The notes below the pieces were generated by a model. It did not search any database. It had not been told where the DNA came from and saw only the letters and a list, made by a program, of their open reading frames with translations. From Robiginitalea sediminis (lineage in GTDB: Bacteria; Bacteroidota; Bacteroidia; Flavobacteriales; Flavobacteriaceae), in contig NZ_NGNR01000003.1 of the NCBI RefSeq assembly GCF_002198115.1, forward strand, positions 305,546 through 369,545: a DNA stretch of 64,000 nt. The letters run 5' to 3'. This document shows positions 16,091 to 23,202 of the stretch, one piece after another; position 1 is the first letter of the stretch; each line of letters opens with the position of its first letter. The translations under genes and the position numbers were made by a program.

Positions 16091-16834
16091 ATGAGGTATA
16101 TAATTCTTCTTGTTATTCTAGTTTTCTCACTGGGAAATACTGTAAAGAGCTACTCTCAAACTTGTATTGTTGCAGTAAAAACACCGAGGCGTATAGTAGT
16201 CGGTGCGGATAGTAGGGTATTAATTGATATTGAAGATCCCGTCACACACAAATTAACCACTGTAAAGGATTCCACTTGTAAAATAATCCAGGTTTCAAAC
16301 TATAATTTGGCTTTTGCCGGCAATTATTCAGATTCCGCCAAAGACATTTCAAGATCTATTCTAGCAGAAGGAAATTATAGTTTTGACAGTGCCATTTCTG
16401 TAATAAGTGAATCATTTGTTCAACAGGTTGAAAGAAAATTATTAAGAGTAAAACGAAATCACGAAAAATTATATAATGATATTGGCCGCAGGAATATTAA
16501 GAATGATGGGTCATTTGCATCTATAATTATTTTTGGGGTCGAGAGTGATTCCCTCTATCTAGGTGTTTCACGATTTAACTTAGACCTAAGTAATAGTATC
16601 AAACTTACTTTTAAAACATATACCGGGACTATTATCACTGCTGGACATGTTGAAGAAATTAACATGCTATTGGAACAACAATCAACTTGGCAGAATGGTG
16701 TCGAATCCGGAATTGCAAATCTCATAGAAATAGCTTCTAATGAACATCCAAATGAAGTAGGAGGTCCGATTGATATTCTTAGTGTCTCAAGAGATTCCAC
16801 AATTTGGATAAAAAGAAAGGATGCTTGTCAATAG
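16091..16834 (+). CDS. Exported proteasome-fold (Ntn-hydrolase) protein with predicted N-terminal Thr
   Basis: 247 aa. The signal peptide (about 1-23, LLVILVFSLG...SYSQ) ends in the flavobacterial SxxQ pattern; cleavage after Gln23 would leave Thr24 as residue 1. The mature protein begins TCIVAVKTPRRIVVGADSR: Thr1, Asp17 and Arg19 fall exactly where proteasome beta subunits and HslV have them. A Lys in DSTCKIIQ fits Lys33 after an eight-residue insertion, and LAFAGNYSD fits the Gly47 loop. The fold call rests on this spacing. Expected role: an exported N-terminal-nucleophile protease or amidase. It is alone on its strand between the protease pair and the helicase; no ATPase partner is encoded nearby. 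The pro-peptide is replaced by a signal peptide, which is unusual. Confidence 0.7.
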   Translation: MRYIILLVILVFSLGNTVKSYSQTCIVAVKTPRRIVVGADSRVLIDIEDPVTHKLTTVKDSTCKIIQVSNYNLAFAGNYSDSAKDISRSILAEGNYSFDSAISVISESFVQQVERKLLRVKRNHEKLYNDIGRRNIKNDGSFASIIIFGVESDSLYLGVSRFNLDLSNSIKLTFKTYTGTIITAGHVEEINMLLEQQSTWQNGVESGIANLIEIASNEHPNEVGGPIDILSVSRDSTIWIKRKDACQ

Positions 16835-16925
16835 AACTACATGTCCATAACAATACTCTGCTTAGAGGATAAGCGTTAAGGCAATTAATCAATGCGACAG
16901 TTATTAATGTGGGTAGTTAGTCATT

Positions 16926-19547
16926 TTATGAAAATTGGGTATCCTGGTATTCACAGCCATAGATAAAGTTTGTGCAACCATAGAATCTGTAATTGTTACC
17001 GTTTTTGGCTTTTCCTTCCTTCCTTAGAATAATATTTCCATAATAACATTTGGGACACTTCTTGGAGTGATCAGCAGGAGTTTCGCAATTCTCAATCTCG
17101 GAGATAAATTTTGATTGAAAAGTGGTGCTGGAAATGAAGTAAGTTCTTTCCCGCGCCCTAGTCATGGCCACATAAAACAGCCTTCGCTCCTCGCTATTGG
17201 GATACGAATCCGATTGGGCTAATAAGGAGTCTAAAATGGGATCATCGGACATCTCTGAGGGAAACCCATATTTACCTCCATTGCAATTAAGTATAATAAT
17301 GAAATCCGCTTCAAGCCCTTTGGACTTGTGTACTGTAAGAAAAGGGATTGAAATCGATAGATTACTAGCCTGCCCTTCAAATTGGGAAATGGTATTGTAC
17401 ACAACCATTTCCTGACTGCGGCTTACTTGAAGATTGGGATGCTGGTTTTGCAATCTATTTATATCTCCACTATATCGGGATAGAATTAAAATATCCTTCT
17501 CTGAGCTGTATGCGCCGGAAGAGACTAAATGCTCCAGAATTTGATACAAGGCCTCGGTGTCATCGGATTCATTTTGTGAATAGACAATTTCGTAAGTGCT
17601 CTCATTTTTATCTAGCCCCCGAAGCGATTTGCTTATCTGAGTTGGATTTTTTAAGATGAAATCACTGGATAACTTAATCATGGGATTGTTAAACCTAAAG
17701 GTGGTTTCAATCTTGGATTTCTCAGTATAGCCAAAGTAGTCTTCGAAATCCTTAAACAAGGAAATATCACTGCCGCTAAATCTGTAGATGGATTGCCAGT
17801 CATCACCTACGCAGAACATTCTGCAATCAGTACTTTGATCGCGTAAGGCCTTTATCAATTTGTACCTTCCCATGGAGATATCCTGATATTCATCGACAAT
17901 GATATATTTCAGGTTAAGTTTTGCCATGCCTGTTTCGATATAGTTTCTGGCATGATGAATCATATCATTAAAGTCAATCTCATTCCTCTTGGCTAGGTAG
18001 TCCTCATAGTCTTGATAAATTGGCTCTAGGAACTTCCAGTATTCCTTGGCCCGATTGTTTTTTGGATCAATGAAGGGAGTAGCCGGTATTTCCTCCTGTG
18101 TATAGTTTGACTTAAGCAAGGTTATATAGGTGCTAGCCATTGAAATAAGTGCTTCCACTTCATCCACGGCCACCATGGAGATGATCTCCCATTTTTCCTT
18201 TTCGCTTTTCGGCTTTAACGCAATACCCTTTTCCATGAGTTTTTTGGCAAGCTCCTCCAAAAGGATTCCTTCGCTCATCTCATAGCTATATGTTTCTATC
18301 AAAATGGTATTCTTGGACTGGTGTAGGTATCGCTTCCACTCCATACCTTGATGGTAAGCTTCTCGTGCTGACTGTTCACCTTTAGGTTCAAACCAAGCAG
18401 GAACACTTCCATCGCGGGCTATCCCAAAATGCTCCAAGTAAATCGTGGTATCACCCTGAATGATCTTAAAATCGGGTCGATATTGTGCATATTGAGAATC
18501 CGCTGTTTGAAATTCATAGGGATATTCATATTGGTAATCCACATTATTGAAGTACAAGAAATTGGCAATTTCACATTCTTCAACGCTCTTGACGATCTCC
18601 CGCTTATAAGTTGTCCGTCCGCCAACAGTAAACTCCTTTTCTTTGAAAGTCTTGAAATTGTTGTCCTTCAGATATTGGATGTACTCTGCTTTTGTTTTGA
18701 ATTCAAATTCGGTCCTGTACTGTTTAAGATGCTTCGCAAAGAAGTCAATGGCTTGACTCAAATAGTTGGGGTTTTGGAAGCGCTCCTCGAAGAAGCTGTG
18801 GATGAGTCTTTCGAATTGATTGGTGTCAAATATGCTTGGCTTTTTATCTGTGGCCTGGCTAATAATATCGAGGCCCAACCTGTGAAAAGTCGTGGCCTTA
18901 AATCCATAAGGTTCCAGTTTCCTGTCAAGGGAATCTGCAGATTTTTTTGTGAAGGAGAGGAGCAATACTTCGGTCGGTTTAATACTGAATCGCGTGTGTA
19001 AATAGGCCACCTTCCCCAGAATAACAGTGGACTTACCAGTTCCGGCCCCGGCTATAACCAGATTATTATCCTCATCAGTTAATACGGCCTTTCGCTGTTG
19101 TTCATCAAGTGAGATCCCTCCTATATTATCCAAAAGCGCCCGCTGGCTAACCAATTCCCGTTCAATAAAATTTTGATTTGCCTTTGCTCGAAGCGCTTTT
19201 ATTCCTCGATACGATTCAATAAACTCTACTATATCCGCAGTTACTTCAGGTTCCAATCCCAAATCTTCAAGAGGCATTTTGGCCATGCCAGCAAAGAGCG
19301 ATGCATATTTCGCTTCCCAGGCGTTCAGGGAAGAATAGGACTGAAAACGATCGGTTTTGGCCTTAATCGGAAAAGCGATTAGGGCCTCCTTGATTTCCAA
19401 ATAACCTTCTAGAACCCTAGCATGCAATTCCTGTCTTTTGGCTTCTCGTCTTTTTTGTACATCCTTGATTTTGACGGAATAGTAGGTCCAAGCGCCAATG
19501 CCTAGAGATCCGGCAACGAATATTAATAGGCCTAAAGGATTAAACAT
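16926..19547 (-). CDS. UvrD/helicase IV-like superfamily 1 helicase with inserted nuclease-like domain
   Basis: 873 aa. Residues ~5-22 form a membrane span. The Walker A motif is AGAGTGKST (~166-174), then LLLSFTKKSA (motif Ia), VDEYQDIS (motif II), GDDWQSIYRF (motif III), TVHKSKGLEAD (motif V) and YVAMTRARE (motif VI). Between the motor halves (~320-375), Glu326, RPDF (Asp359) and IYLEHFG (Glu372) resemble a PD-(D/E)XK nuclease core lacking the usual Lys. The C-terminus has a four-Cys zinc ribbon (CPKC ... CTNFIYGC) like topoisomerase I fingers. Helicase IV-type proteins with this layout exist, and some act in phage defence. Here it is ICE cargo next to a protease pair and may act in DNA repair or defence. 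Confidence 0.85.
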   Translation of the reverse strand: MFNPLGLLIFVAGSLGIGAWTYYSVKIKDVQKRREAKRQELHARVLEGYLEIKEALIAFPIKAKTDRFQSYSSLNAWEAKYASLFAGMAKMPLEDLGLEPEVTADIVEFIESYRGIKALRAKANQNFIERELVSQRALLDNIGGISLDEQQRKAVLTDEDNNLVIAGAGTGKSTVILGKVAYLHTRFSIKPTEVLLLSFTKKSADSLDRKLEPYGFKATTFHRLGLDIISQATDKKPSIFDTNQFERLIHSFFEERFQNPNYLSQAIDFFAKHLKQYRTEFEFKTKAEYIQYLKDNNFKTFKEKEFTVGGRTTYKREIVKSVEECEIANFLYFNNVDYQYEYPYEFQTADSQYAQYRPDFKIIQGDTTIYLEHFGIARDGSVPAWFEPKGEQSAREAYHQGMEWKRYLHQSKNTILIETYSYEMSEGILLEELAKKLMEKGIALKPKSEKEKWEIISMVAVDEVEALISMASTYITLLKSNYTQEEIPATPFIDPKNNRAKEYWKFLEPIYQDYEDYLAKRNEIDFNDMIHHARNYIETGMAKLNLKYIIVDEYQDISMGRYKLIKALRDQSTDCRMFCVGDDWQSIYRFSGSDISLFKDFEDYFGYTEKSKIETTFRFNNPMIKLSSDFILKNPTQISKSLRGLDKNESTYEIVYSQNESDDTEALYQILEHLVSSGAYSSEKDILILSRYSGDINRLQNQHPNLQVSRSQEMVVYNTISQFEGQASNLSISIPFLTVHKSKGLEADFIIILNCNGGKYGFPSEMSDDPILDSLLAQSDSYPNSEERRLFYVAMTRARERTYFISSTTFQSKFISEIENCETPADHSKKCPKCYYGNIILRKEGKAKNGNNYRFYGCTNFIYGCEYQDTQFS

Positions 19548-19658
19548 GCGAGCTAGTTACATTTCTTTTTTCAGATTGCATGGACTGCTTTTCGATGTTC
19601 AAATACTGTAATTACAGGCTGGCTCGAAGTACTTTGATTCATAGTCTATGGTCGTCTG

Positions 19659-19937
19659 TCAATTGATTTTAATCATCGCCTTTTCGGTTTCGGATCGCTT
19701 GTAATAAACCCGGTTACCCACGCCATAGTAGGTAAGGTTCCCATTTTTTGACCATTTCCAAATTGTGGATAGGGTCACCTTAAAGAAATCAGCAACTTCA
19801 TGTCGGGTCATCAGTTCTTCAGGAACTTTGGGTTGCAGATTTTCACGTACCTCCTTTAACTCGTTTTCAATCGATTCAAGTCTTTCCAAGACCTGTTCCA
19901 TCGCTCTAGGTAAATCTTCGAATTGGAGTTTAGCCAT
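19659..19937 (-). CDS. Helix-turn-helix (excisionase/MerR-like) DNA-binding protein
   Basis: 92 aa. An N-terminal coiled coil (about 5-38, AMEQVLERLESIENELKEVREN) is followed by an HTH_17-type domain: MTRHEVADFFKVTLSTIWKWSKNGNLTYYGVGNRVYYKRSE. Proteins of this type are common on Bacteroidota conjugative transposons as excision or transfer regulators. A second, related protein is encoded at 32997-33278. This one lies between the helicase cargo and the SSB gene, at the left edge of the ICE core. Confidence 0.8.
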   Translation of the reverse strand: MAKLQFEDLPRAMEQVLERLESIENELKEVRENLQPKVPEELMTRHEVADFFKVTLSTIWKWSKNGNLTYYGVGNRVYYKRSETEKAMIKIN

Positions 19938-20134
19938 TATTAAAATCCTTAATGATTTGTGGTTGCCTTACGGTCTAATTGTTGAGTTGGGCCAGTTTGA
20001 TTAGCACGAATTTGGGATACCAAATGACATTGCCAGGTGTCCTTACACTTCACCGGATAAACCTCAGTGGATTAATATACTCATATTCGGTTTAACGAGT
20101 GAGGTACACAATTTCTTGCTATTCATAGACCGGT

Positions 20135-20272
20135 TTACTTCTCCCAGATTTTCTTAGGACTTTTTCTAACAAGCGGTTTTCTACGCAATGTTTTTGCGGT
20201 CTCGTCGGCTATCTTGATTCCGACTTCCGTACCCTCTGACCGATCCTTTTTTTGACAGCAAAACACCAACAT
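20135..20272 (-). CDS. Possible small basic protein, 45 aa
   Basis: ATG at 20272, stop TAA at 20135-20137. The peptide (MLVFCCQKKDRSEGTEVGIK... ending KSPKKIWEK) has a composition typical of a real small protein: a Cys pair at the start and a basic tail. No family is known to me and there is no neighbour on the same strand except the HTH gene 198 bp further on. Could be chance. Confidence 0.35.
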   Translation of the reverse strand: MLVFCCQKKDRSEGTEVGIKIADETAKTLRRKPLVRKSPKKIWEK

Positions 20273-20300
20273 TTCAAGGTGGGCCGGACTGCATAAAGCC

Positions 20301-20323
20301 GGACCTGAAACAGGTCCTTTTTA
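20301..20323 (+). terminator. Hairpin before the ssb leader
   Basis: GGACCTGAAACAGGTCC followed by TTTTTAT. It may be a terminator or an attenuator upstream of ssb; no plus-strand gene precedes it within 3 kb. Confidence 0.55.
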
Positions 20324-20530
20324 TAAGTCCTTATCCCACTTGAAATATTGAATCTGTGTCAGCATCAAAAAAAGGAAACAGCCAAGGGCACTATGGGAAG
20401 TAAATCAAGAAGAAGCCTTATGAACTCAACCGAAAACATACCGATGCGCAGAAAACCTCAAAAAATCAAAAAAGGAAAACGCCTTCGGGATATAAAAAGT
20501 AAATCAATTGTTTCACTTAAATCTATCATT

Positions 20531-20875
20531 ATGAGTACCATCAGAAATCAAGTTCAGTTAATCGGGAATGTAGGTCTGGAGCCTACCATCACCAACCTGG
20601 AAAGCGGCAAAAAAGTAGCCCGCTTCTCCCTGGCTACCAACGAGCATTACAAAAATGCCGACGGTGAAAAGCAAACCGAAACCCACTGGCACAGCATCGT
20701 GGCCTGGGGCAAGACCGCAGAAATCGTCCAGTCTTATGTCCACAAAGGCAAAGAGCTGGCTGTAAAAGGCAAGCTTAAGACACGGGGATTTACCGGCAAT
20801 GACGGCGTACAACGCTACGTAACCGAAGTAGAAGCCAGCGAAATCCTCCTGCTGGGTTCCAAATCGGATAACTAA
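20531..20875 (+). CDS. ssb: Single-stranded DNA-binding protein (ICE-encoded)
   Basis: 114 aa OB-fold protein: MSTIRNQVQLIGNVGLEPTI at the start, then ARFSLATNEHYKN, the WHSIVAWGKTAEIVQSYVHKGKEL core and VEASEILLLG. It lacks the long acidic C-terminal tail of the chromosomal SSB and ends shortly after the OB fold, as usual for SSBs of mobile elements. Start chosen at 20531 because it gives the standard N-terminus. It protects transferred single strands during conjugation or replication of the element. A hairpin follows at 20884. Confidence 0.93.
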   Translation: MSTIRNQVQLIGNVGLEPTITNLESGKKVARFSLATNEHYKNADGEKQTETHWHSIVAWGKTAEIVQSYVHKGKELAVKGKLKTRGFTGNDGVQRYVTEVEASEILLLGSKSDN

Positions 20876-20883
20876 CAATGAAA

Positions 20884-20915
20884 AGAGGGTGCTGCTTTAG
20901 CCGGGAGCACCCTCT
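20884..20915 (+). terminator. Hairpin after ssb
   Basis: GAGGGTGCT-GCTTTAGCCGGG-AGCACCCTC, then TTAATTAAC. The short T-run makes it a weak intrinsic terminator. Confidence 0.6.
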
Positions 20916-20942
20916 TAATTAACCTCTTAACGATAAAAGGCT

Positions 20943-21392
20943 ATGAACTCTAAAGTTAACGAAATTAAGATCAGTTATCAAGAATTGCCTGCCGTTTTTC
21001 AAAGCAGCAAAATTACCTGCTCTCAGGATGCTTATCACATTTTGCGAGATTCCTGGGATCCCAGCACCCTTGGGCTGCAGGAATCCTTTCGGGTCCTGTT
21101 GCTTAACAATGCCAGCCAGGTGAAAGGCATTTATGAGCTTTCCAAAGGAGGCCTAACCGGTACCCTGGTGGATATCCGAATCCTGCTAGCCGTGGCATTG
21201 AAAACCCTTTCGACCGGAATTATCCTGGCTCATAACCACCCTTCAGGGCAACTCAGACCCAGCAAGGCAGACCAGCAGCTGACCCGGAAGATTCAAAAGG
21301 CCGGAAGGTATTTGGATATCCGGGTGTTGGATCATCTGATTCTAGCCCCGCACGGCGGATATTTTAGTTTCGCCGATGATTGCATGTTGTAA
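20943..21392 (+). CDS. RadC-like JAB domain protein
   Basis: 149 aa, a RadC-type JAMM domain without the N-terminal HhH domain of chromosomal RadC. The zinc-site motif is complete: HNHPSGQLRPSKADQQLT (His-x-His ... Asp), with GTLVDIRILLAVAL upstream and VLDHLILA downstream. Such short RadC proteins are frequent on Bacteroidota mobile elements, near ssb and mobilization genes; their job is unknown. It is on the same strand as ssb, 67 bp downstream, and is followed by a strong terminator. Confidence 0.88.
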   Translation: MNSKVNEIKISYQELPAVFQSSKITCSQDAYHILRDSWDPSTLGLQESFRVLLLNNASQVKGIYELSKGGLTGTLVDIRILLAVALKTLSTGIILAHNHPSGQLRPSKADQQLTRKIQKAGRYLDIRVLDHLILAPHGGYFSFADDCML

Positions 21393-21412
21393 CTTCAAAA
21401 ATCCCAATTCAA

Positions 21413-21438
21413 AACCCTTCGATTCGAAGGGTTTTTTT
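21413..21438 (+). terminator. Terminator after the radC-like gene
   Basis: AAACCCTTCG-AT-TCGAAGGGTTT followed by TTTT, 20 bp past the stop codon. Confidence 0.85.
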
Positions 21439-21493
21439 ATGAGCGGGTCATTCGGATTTGCTATCTTTAAGACAGCTCAAAAAAGAGCTTAAC

Positions 21494-21535
21494 CGTCACG
21501 AAAGTTTTTGATTTGACTTTCCTTGTATCGTGACG
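21494..21535. promoter_or_regulatory. Inverted repeat, candidate oriT or relaxosome site
   Basis: Perfect 8-bp inverted repeat CGTCACGA / TCGTGACG around a 26-bp spacer containing TTTGATTTGACTTTC. Words CCGTCACG and GATTTGACTTT recur together at 33303-33350, next to the excisionase-type gene, so a common binding protein is possible. Confidence 0.45.
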
Positions 21536-21771
21536 CATCCAAACATTTTTTAGATCTGGAATACCCCAAAGAATTGGGGCGTTCGACGCTTTCAACGAAC
21601 TATTTCGTGGGGCAAAGCGGAGAAGCAAGAGGGTAACCTGCTCGCGCAAGGTTACGTTTTGTAGCTATCACATATTCAAGTAGTTAGGGTGTTATCAACG
21701 ATTGGATAAATCGCGTTTTTGAGTCAAAACGCCTGTAACGTACTGATAATCAATTCAAATTTTACTCAAAA

Positions 21772-22167
21772 ATGGATCGTGAGTATAAAAATGAGGGATT
21801 TGCAACACTGAAGATTAAACGGTCTGTAGCACGGAAATACAGGAAGTTCTCAAATCGGATTGGTGGCTCGAATAGCTCGGTTTTAGATCGTATGATAACC
21901 TTTTTCGAAAGGCACAAAATATCCCCAGATGACGAACTTCCCAACCATTTAATCCAAACCGAAAAGAAGCTCCTGCAGCGGATCAATGCCGTGATTGGAA
22001 TTATCAAGGACATTGAGAAAAAACAGACCCTCCCTACAATAGGTATACTCCAGGCGCTTTTTGAGGCAGAACTGCAAGGAGATAAGAACACCAAAAAACA
22101 GAAAGGACCTATACCAGGAGAACCTTCTTTAGAAGAGGAGCTTCGCAAACTGGAAAAAATGCTATGA
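21772..22167 (+). CDS. BfmA/BtgA-like mobilization accessory protein
   Basis: 131 aa. The N-terminal half resembles a ribbon-helix-helix DNA-binding domain (FATLKIKRSVARKYRKFSNR, then SSVLDRMITFFER) and the C-terminal half is helical and charged. The family name follows the Bacteroides mobilization proteins BfmA/BtgA, which bind oriT and help the relaxase. The stop codon overlaps the relaxase start (ATGA, 22164-22167), so the two are made together. First gene of the mob-coupling protein operon. Confidence 0.75.
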   Translation: MDREYKNEGFATLKIKRSVARKYRKFSNRIGGSNSSVLDRMITFFERHKISPDDELPNHLIQTEKKLLQRINAVIGIIKDIEKKQTLPTIGILQALFEAELQGDKNTKKQKGPIPGEPSLEEELRKLEKML

Positions 22168-23198
22168 TCATGTACATCACCATTTCCCCACAGAAATCCG
22201 GAGGCAACTTCTCGGTAAGTGTAGCCGACTATGTAAACTACCTGGAAAAGGAAAACGAGAACCTTCCCGTATCGGAACAAGCGTTTTTCTTTAACCAGGG
22301 CGAAGACCGGGTTCCCTGGCAACAAGTAATTGATCAAATCGATGGTAATACGGCAAAGCTCTCCCGCAATGAGCCCCGATTCTACGCTATAACGATCAGT
22401 CCCAGTCAGCGGGAGCTTCGCACCTTACAAAACCCAACTGAGGATCTGAAGGCCTACACACGTCAGGTTATGCAGAGGTACGCCGAGTGCTTCAATCGCG
22501 AGATACACGGACGGCCCGTGAGCGTTTCCGACATTTTATTTTTCGGGAAAATCGAACATAAGCGCTACTACAAGGGAACAGACGCGGAAGTAAGGCAGAA
22601 TCAGCCCATAGCCAGTCAAATTTTGGAACTAAAACATGAAATCAGAAGGGTGCAACGGGAAAAGCCGGATGCATCCGTATCCAAGTTAAAACATGAGATC
22701 GAACGCCTGGAGCGACTGGCTCCGGCCCAAGTAGAAGGTCAGCGCATCCGGGAAGGGATGGAAAAACCAGGTCCCCAGACCCATATTCATATCATCGTAA
22801 GCCGCAAGGATGCTTCCAATTCAGTGAGCCTTTCCCCGGGAAGCAAGTATAAGGCCTCCGAAGTAGTATTGGGTGGTAAAACCGTCAAGCGAGGTTTTGA
22901 CCGGGACCAGTTTTTTCAGAAAGCGGAACAGGTTTTTGACCGGCAGTTTGGCCACCAAAGGAGTTTTGTGGAGCGCTATGAAACCCGCAAGCTACTAAGT
23001 ACCGATCCGGACCGATATCTTAAGGCATTACTGGGGCTGCCCAGTTCGGAAAAGGCAGCGGTACTTAAAGCCCTATCCGCTGCCGGAGTACGCATGCCTA
23101 TGCTGCCCACCGGGGGACCTGATCTGGCGCTCAAGGTCCTGAAAAAGGCCCGCAGATCCCTTCAGAAAGCCATCTCCTCGGCATCGATCAATATCTAA
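22164..23198 (+). CDS. mobB: MobB-type relaxase (DUF5712-like)
   Basis: 344 aa. It nicks the element at oriT and pilots the strand into the recipient. The HUH metal site is QTHIHIIVSRKD (His207, His209). Candidate catalytic tyrosines are in DYVNYL (Tyr23/26) or KRYYKG (135/136); I cannot decide which from sequence alone. The start region MYITISPQKSGGN is typical of the Bacteroidota MobB/DUF5712 group. Coupled to the upstream accessory gene by a 4-bp overlap and 4 bp from the coupling protein gene. Confidence 0.82.
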   Translation: MIMYITISPQKSGGNFSVSVADYVNYLEKENENLPVSEQAFFFNQGEDRVPWQQVIDQIDGNTAKLSRNEPRFYAITISPSQRELRTLQNPTEDLKAYTRQVMQRYAECFNREIHGRPVSVSDILFFGKIEHKRYYKGTDAEVRQNQPIASQILELKHEIRRVQREKPDASVSKLKHEIERLERLAPAQVEGQRIREGMEKPGPQTHIHIIVSRKDASNSVSLSPGSKYKASEVVLGGKTVKRGFDRDQFFQKAEQVFDRQFGHQRSFVERYETRKLLSTDPDRYLKALLGLPSSEKAAVLKALSAAGVRMPMLPTGGPDLALKVLKKARRSLQKAISSASINI

Positions 23199-23202
23199 AA
23201 AC

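Larger units (their letters stand above)
19938..20530. other. Gap between the HTH gene and ssb
   Basis: About 590 bp. It contains one plausible 45-aa gene on the minus strand (20135-20272, listed separately), an AT-mixed segment 19938-20130 with nothing recognisable, and a hairpin GGACCT-GAAAC-AGGTCC followed by TTTTTAT (20301-20323) that ends just before the ssb leader. The reading frame upstream of ssb stays open to 20348 and would add a Lys/Arg-rich extension, but the ATG at 20531 fits SSB length. Confidence 0.6.
21393..21771. other. Gap upstream of the mobilization genes: candidate oriT/regulatory region
   Basis: About 380 bp with several inverted repeats: CGTCACGA ... TCGTGACG (21494-21535), CCCCAAAGAATTGGGG (21554-21569) and GTAACC...GGTTAC (about 21633-21653). 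No gene. Its position right before the relaxase genes and density of symmetry make it the most likely place for the origin of transfer (inference). Confidence 0.5.

Noticed and set aside
20348-20530. N-terminal Lys/Arg-rich extension of SSB
   Set aside because: Starts at a TTG codon and has no counterpart in SSB; the internal ATG at 20531 gives the canonical protein.
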